Shown piece after piece: positions 27,132 to 35,455 of a stretch of DNA of 64,000 nucleotides; the first letter of the stretch is position 1; each line of letters starts with the position of its first letter. Location: NCBI RefSeq assembly GCF_000314795.2, contig NZ_KB373315.1, positions 122,501 through 186,500 of the forward strand, in the 5' to 3' direction. Both the position numbers and the translations under genes were made by a program. This stretch comes from Streptococcus sp. F0442. Lineage in GTDB: Bacteria; Bacillota; Bacilli; Lactobacillales; Streptococcaceae. The notes beneath the pieces were generated by a model. That model worked only from the letters and a program-made list of their open reading frames with translations. It searched no databases and was not told where the DNA came from.

Positions 27132-27431
27132 ATTGAAGACAAAGTCTTCTTAAAAACTTTCCTTAGGTGAGTACGGACGTTAGGTGAAATTGTCCAGTGG
27201 ATGATTTCAGCAATCCAGGAAGTTCCATGACTAATTATTGAACCTAAGGTTTCAATAATTCCGAGTACTTGAAACAAATGTGTTTCAGGTAATTTTTCAC
27301 GGCGGAAAGTTCAGTAGATGATTGGATAATTCTAACGAATGAAGTTTTTTAGGATTTGATTAGATTTATAAAGATGTATCCTCCTAGAATCTAATGATTC
27401 TGCATCAAATACCCTATTTTGACTTTATCCG
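27132..27431. other. 300-bp gap with decayed-looking sequence
   Basis: No intact gene. A minus-strand open frame ending within the regulator gene gives a hydrophobic/basic peptide (WIAEIIHWTISPNVRTHLRK) that looks like a fragment of something once longer, but it overlaps a terminator and has no ribosome-binding site. Internal inverted repeats occur, for example TTATTGAAACC near the middle. Possibly a degenerate repeat element. Confidence 0.4.
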
Positions 27432-28286
27432 CTACGTCCTTTGTGTCTTGATTTTCCCAACCAGAAGCTTAGCTTCGATGGTGATTTCTGTGAGTTGGGT
27501 CCAATCGATTTTTTCTTGGTCTACGTGAAATAGAAGGGGGGTCATGGCGAGGAGCGCTTGGCGTTCTTCAGGAGTTAAATTCTTGGTGAGGCTGATCGTT
27601 TCGGATGAGAGGATCTGGCAGTGGTCTTCAAAGTGCTCCAAAATTTCCTGGTTGGAGTAGGATTGCTTGGTCAATTGATCTTGGGCCAACTGACGAATTT
27701 CTTTCAGATGAGAAGAGGTTGGGACGACCTTAATGATCACCCCTTCATCCTTTAAGACACGCTCAAATTCAGCGTAATTAGCTGGGGAGAAGATGTCCAA
27801 AATGACCTCCATACTTTTGAATTGAATGGGTAAATGAGCCAAGTCTCCTACAAACCAATTGACCTTCCAGTTAGCGTCACTCTTGGCAGCTAGTTGCACA
27901 GATTCCTTGGAAAGATCGAATGCATAGAAAGTAGCTTCGGGATAAGCCTCTTGTAGTTTACGGGAGTAATAGCCTTCCCCACATCCGATATCTAAAATCT
28001 TAGCATCACTGGTCGGAATTTTTTGTCCGATCGCTGTTAGAATCGGCTCATAAAAACCTGCTTCTAAGATCAGCTGGCGATTCTGGAAATTTTCTTTGTC
28101 ATAGTCCTTCGATTGTTTGATCTGGGGAGCTAGGTTGACATAGCCAAATTTCGCTAAATCAAAAGAATGGCCCTTGGGACATTTAAAACTGGTCCCCGCA
28201 AGTTCTAGGTCCAATTGACAGATGGGACAGGCAAAAGCAGTGGCTGTTTGAAATCGTTGTAATTTTGGTTTAATCGGTGTATTCAT
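27432..28286 (-). CDS. rlmA: 23S rRNA (guanine-N1) methyltransferase RlmA(II)
   Basis: 284 aa. N-terminal zinc finger CPICQLDLELAG...CPKGHSFD (~20-42) that grips rRNA, then a class I methyltransferase fold with SAM motif ILDIGCGEGYYS (~95-106). In Gram-positives this family (RlmA-II/TlrB) methylates G748 of 23S rRNA in the peptide tunnel and can influence macrolide/ketolide action. Single gene on the minus strand. Confidence 0.9.
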   Translation of the reverse strand: MNTPIKPKLQRFQTATAFACPICQLDLELAGTSFKCPKGHSFDLAKFGYVNLAPQIKQSKDYDKENFQNRQLILEAGFYEPILTAIGQKIPTSDAKILDIGCGEGYYSRKLQEAYPEATFYAFDLSKESVQLAAKSDANWKVNWFVGDLAHLPIQFKSMEVILDIFSPANYAEFERVLKDEGVIIKVVPTSSHLKEIRQLAQDQLTKQSYSNQEILEHFEDHCQILSSETISLTKNLTPEERQALLAMTPLLFHVDQEKIDWTQLTEITIEAKLLVGKIKTQRT

Positions 28287-28341
28287 ATTAGTAGTGTAAC
28301 AAAAGAGCTTCTAGATAGCAACCGATGCTCTAATAGAGCAC

Positions 28342-28431
28342 CATACAGAATATGAGCTGACAGAAAAAGGCAAATCACTGATGCCGATTTTAAAGGACTT
28401 GAATCAATGGGGAAAAGAATGGCTGCAATAA
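28342..28431 (+). pseudogene. HxlR-family regulator, 3' remnant
   Basis: Translation of this frame gives EYELTEKGKSLMPILKDL then NQWGKEWLQ and a stop. That is the typical C-terminal end of an HxlR winged-helix regulator. Upstream the frame is broken by stops and nothing of the DNA-binding part remains, so it is a relic of a lost gene. Confidence 0.7.
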
Positions 28432-28463
28432 ATTTTCTTCTTCTTTTTGTCTCTTTCATCTTG

Positions 28464-28493
28464 CCACTCATCTCTTCATTTTGACCACTTATC
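28464..28493 (+). promoter_or_regulatory. LytTR-type direct-repeat operator
   Basis: CCACTCATC (28464-28472) and CCACTTATC (28485-28493) start 21 bp apart, two helical turns. This 9-12-9 layout is that of LytTR regulators such as ComE and BlpR. It lies upstream of a GATACT -10-like box (28532-28537) for the ABC-LytTR operon that begins at 28557, implying autoregulation. Confidence 0.55.
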
Positions 28494-28556
28494 CCCAAAA
28501 GTCGTTTTTTAAGTGGCTTTTTTGCTAGACTGATACTGTCAAAAAGGAGAGAGAAC

Positions 28557-29423
28557 ATGATATTACAAGCTAAAAACATCAGTAAACGGTATGGAAATCA
28601 TCTAGTGGTTGATCATATTCACCTACAGTTTGAAAAGGGAACGTTTAATGCGATTCTAGGACCAAATGGGGCGGGGAAATCAACGACGATTTCTATGTTG
28701 ATCGGTTTGAAACAACCAACGCAAGGCGAAATAATCTATGAACCCGGTACTAAAATTGGTGTGGTCTTCCAAACCAGTGTTTTAGATGAGATGCTGACGG
28801 TTAGGGAAAATCTGACCATTCGTGCCAGACAGTATAAAGGACTAAAACCAAATCGTGTGTCTGATCTTATTGATCGACTAGGGCTATCAGCTTTTCAAAA
28901 GCAGAAATATGGGACACTTTCAGGTGGCCAAAAGCGTCGGGTTGACATTGCGCGTGCTCTACTGCATGGTCCAGATCTTCTGTTCTTAGATGAGCCAACG
29001 ACAGGTTTAGACATTCAAACTCGGAAGTCTATTTGGGATTTGCTCTATCAATTGCAGAGAGAAGAGGGAATGACCGTTGTATTGACCACGCATTATCTTG
29101 ACGAAGCAGATGAAGCTGATCAAATTTATATTGTAGATCATGGGAAAGTGATTGCTCAAGGATCGGCACTAGATATTAAGAGCCAGTATGCTACTAATAT
29201 CTTAAAGATTCGTTTCAAGGAGAGACAGCAGATAGAAAGTCTCAAATCTTCGGGAATGTCAGTAGAGCAACAAAGTCAATTGGAGTATGTTCTTCAACCC
29301 GAGAGTGAAAGGGAAGCCATTGATTACTTGGCGCAAGTTAGAGATAATCTAGCCCATTTTGAGTTTCGTCCAGGGACCATGGATGATGCCTTTATTGCAC
29401 TTACAGGAAGGGAGGTCCGCTAA
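28557..29423 (+). CDS. ABC-2 type exporter ATP-binding protein
   Basis: 288 aa. Walker A GPNGAGKST (~35-43), signature TLSGGQKRR, Walker B LLFLDEPTTGLD, H-loop LTTHYLDE. Shape of DrrA/NatA-type drug or peptide exporters. Ribosome site AAAGGAGA. Ends one base into the permease gene, so they are co-translated. Substrate unknown. Confidence 0.9.
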   Translation: MILQAKNISKRYGNHLVVDHIHLQFEKGTFNAILGPNGAGKSTTISMLIGLKQPTQGEIIYEPGTKIGVVFQTSVLDEMLTVRENLTIRARQYKGLKPNRVSDLIDRLGLSAFQKQKYGTLSGGQKRRVDIARALLHGPDLLFLDEPTTGLDIQTRKSIWDLLYQLQREEGMTVVLTTHYLDEADEADQIYIVDHGKVIAQGSALDIKSQYATNILKIRFKERQQIESLKSSGMSVEQQSQLEYVLQPESEREAIDYLAQVRDNLAHFEFRPGTMDDAFIALTGREVR

Positions 29424-30265
29424 TGCTAGCCTTACTAAAACGAAATTTTTTATTGTATTTTAGGAATCGTTCAGGAGTTTTCTTCTCCCTGTTGGGAGCC
29501 TTGATTTCCTTTGTTCTCTATATTATTTTTCTTCAAAAAAATCTAACAGATGCTTGGGCTCAGCTACCTAATAGTGGTCCTGTGTTAAATAATTGGTTAA
29601 TGAGTGGGACGCTGGCTGTGACAGGGATTACGACAAGTCTGGCTGCCCTGACTCAGCTAGTAAAGGATCGTGAACATCAAGTAGATCAGGATCTTTATTT
29701 ATCGGATCAAGGGAAGTGGCGGTTAGCATTTTCGTATCTAACGAGCGCAATCATCATCTCTTTTTTCATGCAAGTCCTAATGTATGTACTGATGTGTGGC
29801 TATTTTAGAGAAGTTCCAACCCTTTCTCTATTACCTGAGGTGCTCCTCATCATGCTGCTTAGTAGCCTGCTTTCTAGTTTAGTGAATGCCATTTTTGTTT
29901 ATTTTTTCCAATCCGTAGACAGTTTGGGGAAGTTTGCGACCATAGTGGGTACAGCTTCTGGTTTTTTGGTAGGGACTTATGTACCTTTAGGTGTTTTACC
30001 TGATTTTGCACAACTACTAATGAAATGTACTCCAGCAACTTATATTGCTGCACTTTATCGACAAGTCCTCATGAAAGAAGCAGTGAGCGAAACCTTTAAG
30101 GGGCGAGATGATCTTCTTCGAGAATTTCAAGAAAAAATGGGTGTTCAGCTCAAATGGCAAGCTTTATTGACAAAGGAACAAACATACCTTATAGTGTTAG
30201 GAGGTATTCTTCTAGCTTTGGGGATTTGGATTTCCTTGGCAAAAAGATCGAGTAAAAGAAAGTAA
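29423..30265 (+). CDS. ABC-2 type transporter permease
   Basis: 280 aa with six hydrophobic helices and a C-terminal ABC-2 motif (GTASGFLVGTYVPLGVLP). Makes the membrane half of the exporter with the preceding ATPase. Such pairs under LytTR control often export or resist antimicrobial peptides or set competence/bacteriocin thresholds; that role is an inference here. Confidence 0.88.
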   Translation: MLALLKRNFLLYFRNRSGVFFSLLGALISFVLYIIFLQKNLTDAWAQLPNSGPVLNNWLMSGTLAVTGITTSLAALTQLVKDREHQVDQDLYLSDQGKWRLAFSYLTSAIIISFFMQVLMYVLMCGYFREVPTLSLLPEVLLIMLLSSLLSSLVNAIFVYFFQSVDSLGKFATIVGTASGFLVGTYVPLGVLPDFAQLLMKCTPATYIAALYRQVLMKEAVSETFKGRDDLLREFQEKMGVQLKWQALLTKEQTYLIVLGGILLALGIWISLAKRSSKRK

Positions 30266-30283
30266 GTGAGAATTGGAGTAGGA

Positions 30284-30739
30284 ATGAAGATTCGTTTTGA
30301 GGAAAAACAAGATATCCCAGAAAACGACCCCTGTGTGGTCATTCAAGCCAAGCATTTATCTGATCAAGCACGAGAGGTGATGGACTATCTCGAACAATTT
30401 TCGACAGTGAATCAAGTAGTGATCCCTATCAAAACAGATGATCATTTGATCATGGTGAAAATTGATGACATTATTCTAGCCGAGATTGATAAGAATCAGC
30501 TAACCATTTATACGACAGACAAAACGTTCACCGTCAGAGATACTTTGACAAATTTTCAACATCGGATTAATCGTCGTAATTTTTTACAGATATCCCGCCA
30601 CGCGGTGATGAATATCGACCATTTGGAATCGCTATCGGATAGTTTTTCAGGCAATATGATGGCTAAACTGACACGCGGAGTAAAATCAAGTGTCAGTCGG
30701 AAATATGTCAAATCCTTGATGGATTATTTAGGGGTATAG
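30284..30739 (+). CDS. LytTR-family DNA-binding regulator
   Basis: 151 aa from ATG 30284 (GGAG upstream). No receiver domain. The C-terminal LytTR domain (~50-150) contains IDDIILAEIDKNQLTIYT and FLQISRHAVMNIDHLESL. It is paired with a DUF3021 membrane protein encoded 9 bases later, the same arrangement as HdrRM and BrsRM in S. mutans, where the membrane partner holds the regulator inactive. Confidence 0.88.
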   Translation: MKIRFEEKQDIPENDPCVVIQAKHLSDQAREVMDYLEQFSTVNQVVIPIKTDDHLIMVKIDDIILAEIDKNQLTIYTTDKTFTVRDTLTNFQHRINRRNFLQISRHAVMNIDHLESLSDSFSGNMMAKLTRGVKSSVSRKYVKSLMDYLGV

Positions 30740-30748
30740 GAGAAAGTG

Positions 30749-31162
30749 ATGAAACGAGTTATAGCTTATTTTGTATCTGGTATGAGGACAGGATCCTTCT
30801 TTTATTTGTGTTTGGTGTTATTATCCCATGTCTACACCAACATCGTATATCCTGCCGTGAATGTACGCAACATCTTAGCGATCTTTTTAATGAGTGGAAC
30901 AATGGGAGTCTTGACGTTCATTCTTGAGGAAGAAGAGTTTTTGACCTATAGTTTACGTGTGGCTTTGCATTTAGTTGTGACAGCTGCCATCTTAGCATTG
31001 ACCTACTTATTTTTTGGCTGGGGGGCAGCCTTACGGAGTCCGATTCCTTGGTTGATCTTTCTAGCAATATACGGCCTGATCTGGCTGTACCAGATTTGGC
31101 AACTCCATAAAAAAACTCAACGAATCAACCAAGCTTTGTTGCATCGCAGAAAAGGGAAATAG
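30749..31162 (+). CDS. DUF3021 membrane protein, likely inhibitor of the LytTR regulator
   Basis: 137 aa, four transmembrane helices, N-terminus MKRVIAYFVSGMRTGSFFY. ATG 30749 is preferred over GTG 30746 for its spacing from AGGAGA. By analogy with HdrM/BrsM it binds and restrains the co-encoded LytTR protein. Last gene of the four-gene operon. Confidence 0.82.
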   Translation: MKRVIAYFVSGMRTGSFFYLCLVLLSHVYTNIVYPAVNVRNILAIFLMSGTMGVLTFILEEEEFLTYSLRVALHLVVTAAILALTYLFFGWGAALRSPIPWLIFLAIYGLIWLYQIWQLHKKTQRINQALLHRRKGK

Positions 31163-31183
31163 TCTCAGAAAAAAGTGTATAAG

Positions 31184-31218
31184 AAAACCACGAAGTTCAT
31201 ATGAAACTTCGTGGTTTT
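31184..31218. terminator. bidirectional terminator
   Basis: 14-bp stem AAAACCACGAAGTT / AACTTCGTGGTTTT between convergent genes (DUF3021 and tyrS). Confidence 0.9.
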
Positions 31219-31224
31219 ACTTTC

Positions 31225-32481
31225 TTAATAAGTCAAAACAAAGTATTTTTTCTTACCGCGACGGATAACGGTCAATTCATTTTCTAATTTATCGCTATCG
31301 CTCAAGACATAGTCAAGGTCTTGGATGCGTTCGCCATTGACGTAGATAGCTCCATTTTGAACATCTTCGCGGGCTTGGCGTTTAGAATTTACCACACCAG
31401 CTGTGACCAAGAGTTCAACAATGTTGAGGTTGTCTTCTGCTTGGACCTGGTAGTTTGGCACACCACGAAGGCCTTGTTTGAGTTCTTTGACAGAAAGGTT
31501 TTTGATGTTTCCTGCAAAGAGTTGTTCTGTGATGTTGAGGGCTTCCTTGTAGGCTTCTTCGCCGTGGACAAGGGTAACCACTTCACGCGCCAAGATCTTT
31601 TGAGCCAAGCGTTCGTGTGGCGCCGCTTCAAACTGTTTGCGGATCTCTTCAATCTCATCAAGTGACAAGAAAGTGAAGATTTTCAAGAAGCGCACAGCAT
31701 CCGCATCCATCACATTCATCCAGAATTGGTACATTTCGTATGGAGATGTTTTGTCTGCATTGAGCCAGACGGCGTTTCCTTCTGATTTTCCGAATTTCTT
31801 ACCAGTTGCATCTGTGATCAAAGGCACAGTCATAACATGACCAGTTTTATCCGCTTTACGGCGCATCAACTCAGTACCGGCTGTCATGTTTCCCCATTGG
31901 TCAGATCCACCGATTTGAAGAGTTACATTGTGTTCTTGGTTGAGGACGTAGAAGTCATAGCCCTGCATGATTTGGTAGGCAAACTCTGTGTAAGAAATCC
32001 CTGTCTCAATCCGTTTTTTAACAGATTCTTTACTCATCATAGCATTGACCGTAAAGTATTTTCCGACATCACGAAGGAAGTCAATAAAGCTAATGCTTCC
32101 GAACCAATCGTAGTTGTTGACCATTTCGGCTTTGTTGTCACCATTTTCAAAATCGAGGAAACGAGACAATTGCCCTTGAATGGAGCGAACCCATTCTTGT
32201 ACAGTTTCTTTTGTTTGGAGACTACGTTCAGCATCTTTGAAGGACGGATCACCAATGAGACCAGTCGCACCGCCAACGAGCGCATAAGGTTTGTGGCCTG
32301 CTAATTGAAGGCGACGGCTCGTCAAGATGGCAACCAAGTGACCAAGGTGAAGGCTGTCAGCAGTTGGATCATAACCAGTATAATAAGAAACCTGACCTTC
32401 TTCCAGTGCTTTGCGCAAGGCTTCTTCATCCGTCGTTTGAAATACCAAACCACGCTCTTTTAGCTCATCAAAAATGTGCAT
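31225..32481 (-). CDS. tyrS: tyrosyl-tRNA synthetase
   Basis: 418 aa from ATG 32481 (AAGGAGA nine bases upstream); the frame extends to 32511 without a ribosome site. Class I signatures: HIGH-type HLGHLV (~45-50) and KMSKS-type KFGKS (~230). C-terminal S4 RNA-binding domain (~350-418; [18 protein letters not shown]). Charges tRNA-Tyr; its tRNA is encoded at 267-347. No T-box leader was seen in the short upstream region. Confidence 0.96.
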   Translation of the reverse strand: MHIFDELKERGLVFQTTDEEALRKALEEGQVSYYTGYDPTADSLHLGHLVAILTSRRLQLAGHKPYALVGGATGLIGDPSFKDAERSLQTKETVQEWVRSIQGQLSRFLDFENGDNKAEMVNNYDWFGSISFIDFLRDVGKYFTVNAMMSKESVKKRIETGISYTEFAYQIMQGYDFYVLNQEHNVTLQIGGSDQWGNMTAGTELMRRKADKTGHVMTVPLITDATGKKFGKSEGNAVWLNADKTSPYEMYQFWMNVMDADAVRFLKIFTFLSLDEIEEIRKQFEAAPHERLAQKILAREVVTLVHGEEAYKEALNITEQLFAGNIKNLSVKELKQGLRGVPNYQVQAEDNLNIVELLVTAGVVNSKRQAREDVQNGAIYVNGERIQDLDYVLSDSDKLENELTVIRRGKKKYFVLTY

Positions 32482-32609
32482 GTGTCTTTTCTCCTTTATA
32501 AGTTTATTCATTTCTCTATTCTACCATAAACCATGGAAATGGCAATGCTTTCCAGTATTTTCTTAGGCTTCCTCAAAAACAATTGGCGACGAATTCCACG
32601 CTCTTGTGA

Positions 32610-32639
32610 TTGAAATCAAGGTGCCTAATCTGCTATAAT
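32610..32639 (+). promoter_or_regulatory. pbp1b promoter
   Basis: -35 TTGAAA (32610-32615), 18-bp spacer, extended -10 TGCTATAAT (TATAAT 32634-32639). It lies inside the open frame upstream of GTG 32664, ruling out the longer start. Confidence 0.8.
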
Positions 32640-32663
32640 ATAGGGAACAAGGAGAAAGAATCA

Positions 32664-35105
32664 GTGAATCAATTAAAAGAGAAGCTGCAAGATTTTTGGA
32701 AGAAAGTCCAGAAATTCTTTGCAAACATGAATACAGATACTCCGAAGAAGGAAAAAGATGAAGAGAGCAGATGGTCTGTTGGAGATATTTTTGCGACCTT
32801 TTTACGGACCCTCAAACTCCTGTGGGATGTGATGATTGCCCTGTTGATTTGTCTCTTCTTATTTGGTGCAGGGATCGGGATTGGCTATGCAGCGAGTCTC
32901 TTTAGTAATGTCAAAGTTCCAAAGACAGAGGAGTTGGTCCAACAGGTCCGCAATGTAAGCAGGGTTTCAAAACTGACCTATTCTGATAAGAGCCTGATTG
33001 CTGAAGTAGATAGTGATTTGATCCGGATTCCCGTCACTGGAGATGCCATTTCAGATAATGTCAAAAAGGCTGTAATTGCAACCGAAGATGAGAATTTTGA
33101 AAGTCACAAGGGGGTTGTGCCCAAAGCAGTTCTGCGGGCAACGCTTGGATCGGTAGCCGGTGTGGGTTCCTCTAGTGGAGGATCAACCCTAACCCAACAG
33201 TTGATCAAACAGCAAGTTGTCGGAGATGCTCCAACCTTTACACGTAAGGCGACAGAAATTGTCGATGCTCTGGCCTTGGAGCGGGGGATGGATAAGAATG
33301 AAATCCTCACCACTTACCTAAATGTCTCACCTTTTGGACGGAACAATCGGGGACAAAATATTGCAGGTGTCGAAGCAGCAGCCCAAGGGATCTTTGGGGT
33401 TTCTGCAAAAGATTTGACCATTCCGCAAGCGGCCTTTATCGCTGGGTTGCCACAGAGTCCAATTGTCTATTCTCCTTACGCGGCAGATGGTAGTTTAAAG
33501 AGCAAGGAGAACCTCGAGTTAGGTTTGGCGCGTGCCAAAGACGTCTTGTTCAATATGTACCGGACAGGAGTTTTGTCGAAAAAAGACTACGAGTCCTACG
33601 TTCAGTATGATTTAACCAAAGATTTCATTGCCCCTGATGGCATCGAGAAAACACCTCATGATTATCTCTATTTCCAGGCCATGCAAGAGGCCAAAGAGGC
33701 CATGTATGATTACTTGATCAAGCGGGACAATGTGACCAAGCAAGACTTGAAAAATAATGAAACCGTCAAAGCCTATCAAGAATTGGCTGAAAACGAGTTG
33801 CGTGAAGGTGGCTATACCATTCAAACAACCATTAACAAACCGGTTCACAATGCGATGCAGGCAGCAGTAGCAAATTTTGGAAGCGTCTTGGATGATGGAA
33901 CGGGTCTTGTAGAAGTCGGTAATGTCCTCATGGACAATCGCACGGGCGCGATTTTAGGCTTTATTGGTGGACGTAATTTTGATGGCAACCAAAACAACCA
34001 TGCTTTTGACACAGAGCGATCACCTGGATCGACGATTAAACCATTATTGGCCTATGGGATTGCCATCGACCAAGGTTTGATGGGAAGCAATAGCATCCTA
34101 TCAAACTATCCAACCAATTTCTCTAGTGGTGAGCCGATCATGCACGTGGATAGTCGAGGAACGGCTATGATGGACCTCCGTGAGGCTCTAAATACCTCTT
34201 GGAATATCCCTGCTTACTGGACCTACCAGGCCCTTCGTGAACAGGGCGTAGATGTTCCTTCCTACATGAAGAAGATGGGTTATGATATTTCGGAATACGG
34301 AATTGAGAGTCTACCGATGGGGGGAGGAATTGAGGTCACGGTTGCCCAACATACCAATGGTTTCCAAACCATTGCCAATAATGGGAACTACCTCAAGCGC
34401 TACATGGTAGAGCAAATTATCGATCGTGATGGAGATGTGGTCTACAAGCATGAAGCAGATCCTGTTCGTGTTTACTCTCCAGCAACAGCAACTATCCTGC
34501 AGGATCTCTTGCGTGGGGTGATTACGTCAGGTGCCACAACGACCTTTAAGTCACGGATTAGCCAAGTCAACCCAACGCTAGCAGGAGCTGACTGGATTGG
34601 GAAAACAGGGACCACCAACTCAAACGGGGATATGTGGTTGATGTTGTCCACTCCAAATGTTTCTTTAGGAGGTTGGATCGGCCATGACAACAATGCTTCC
34701 ATGCAAACCTTGACAGGCTACAACAACAATGCCCAATACATGGCGCAGTTAGCCAATGCAATCTACCAAGCAGATCCAAGTCTCTTTGGGATTCAGGATA
34801 AATTTACTCTCGATAAGAGTGTGATCCGTTCTGAAGTGCTCAAATCGACCGGTGAAAGACCGGGCCGCGTCAATGTCAATGGCCGAGATATCGATCTGAG
34901 TGGTCAAACGGTGACCAGTCTGTGGGCCAAAAATGGAGCCCCTACCACTCAATACCGCTTTGCCATCGGGGGATCGGATAGCGATTATCAAAGCGCTTGG
35001 GCAGCGATTCTAGGCAATGCAGGTGGCAATCAAAGCAACAATAAGAACAATACGACGACCAATAGTTCCAATCGAAGCAACTCAAATCGAGGCAATCAAC
35101 GGTAA
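32664..35105 (+). CDS. pbp1b: penicillin-binding protein 1B (class A PBP)
   Basis: 813 aa from GTG 32664, which follows AAGGAGAAAG and a promoter. Cytoplasmic charged tail, one transmembrane helix ([19 protein letters not shown], ~57-75), then a GT51 glycosyltransferase with catalytic Glu in [12 protein letters not shown] (about residue 141). The transpeptidase domain has SPGSTIKP (nucleophile Ser) and KTGTT. The tail is Asn/Ser-rich ([16 protein letters not shown]). It polymerises and cross-links peptidoglycan. Single gene between its own promoter and the rpoB promoter. Confidence 0.95.
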   Translation: MNQLKEKLQDFWKKVQKFFANMNTDTPKKEKDEESRWSVGDIFATFLRTLKLLWDVMIALLICLFLFGAGIGIGYAASLFSNVKVPKTEELVQQVRNVSRVSKLTYSDKSLIAEVDSDLIRIPVTGDAISDNVKKAVIATEDENFESHKGVVPKAVLRATLGSVAGVGSSSGGSTLTQQLIKQQVVGDAPTFTRKATEIVDALALERGMDKNEILTTYLNVSPFGRNNRGQNIAGVEAAAQGIFGVSAKDLTIPQAAFIAGLPQSPIVYSPYAADGSLKSKENLELGLARAKDVLFNMYRTGVLSKKDYESYVQYDLTKDFIAPDGIEKTPHDYLYFQAMQEAKEAMYDYLIKRDNVTKQDLKNNETVKAYQELAENELREGGYTIQTTINKPVHNAMQAAVANFGSVLDDGTGLVEVGNVLMDNRTGAILGFIGGRNFDGNQNNHAFDTERSPGSTIKPLLAYGIAIDQGLMGSNSILSNYPTNFSSGEPIMHVDSRGTAMMDLREALNTSWNIPAYWTYQALREQGVDVPSYMKKMGYDISEYGIESLPMGGGIEVTVAQHTNGFQTIANNGNYLKRYMVEQIIDRDGDVVYKHEADPVRVYSPATATILQDLLRGVITSGATTTFKSRISQVNPTLAGADWIGKTGTTNSNGDMWLMLSTPNVSLGGWIGHDNNASMQTLTGYNNNAQYMAQLANAIYQADPSLFGIQDKFTLDKSVIRSEVLKSTGERPGRVNVNGRDIDLSGQTVTSLWAKNGAPTTQYRFAIGGSDSDYQSAWAAILGNAGGNQSNNKNNTTTNSSNRSNSNRGNQR

Positions 35106-35135
35106 TCGCATCCAGTAGAAAACCTGGCCAAAGCC

Positions 35136-35164
35136 TTGATTTTTGAAGGGAAATACGGTATAAT
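35136..35164 (+). promoter_or_regulatory. rpoBC promoter
   Basis: -35 TTGATT (35136-35141), 17-bp spacer, -10 TATAAT (35159-35164). The start codon is 285 bases beyond the expected +1, so the mRNA has a long leader. Confidence 0.85.
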
Positions 35165-35455
35165 AGGTGTAACTAATTTGTCGTGTGCTTTATTTGAAAT
35201 ATTGTCCAAATAAGAGCTTACAGCAGTTAAATCTTACTTGAATAAGTCGATTTAGCTGCTCTTTTTGTGTCTATTTTTTAGAAAAAACCTAGTTTGTTAC
35301 ACAAACTTAATTTTTCTAAAAATTACAAAAACGGCAAATGAGGTGAAGAGACAGCTCTTCACGTGATGCAAGTCACACAAATGTAGTTAAAACCGGATAG
35401 GTGGTGAAAGTCATTTTACCTAGCTATCCTAGTATGGAAAAAGGAGCTAAAAACT
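35165..35455 (+). ncRNA. structured 5' leader of rpoB
   Basis: Consecutive hairpins: 35190-35213 (TTATTTG/CAAATAA). Then 35222-35266, a 12-pair stem with one G-U, followed by CTTTTT, which is an intrinsic terminator. Then 35275-35322 with 12-bp arms TTTTTAGAAAAA/TTTTTCTAAAAA and an inner AGTTTGT/ACAAACT. Then 35343-35362 (GTGAAGAG/CTCTTCAC), and 35395-35429 (GGATAG/CTATCC). The early terminator could attenuate rpoBC, or end pbp1b readthrough. Confidence 0.6.

Noticed and set aside
28283..28579. 98-codon minus-strand frame overlapping the HxlR relic
   Set aside because: Shadow of the degenerate gene and the LytTR promoter region; no ribosome-binding site.
32482..32609. T-box riboswitch for tyrS
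   Set aside because: The upstream gap is too short and lacks specifier-loop, T-box sequence and terminator.
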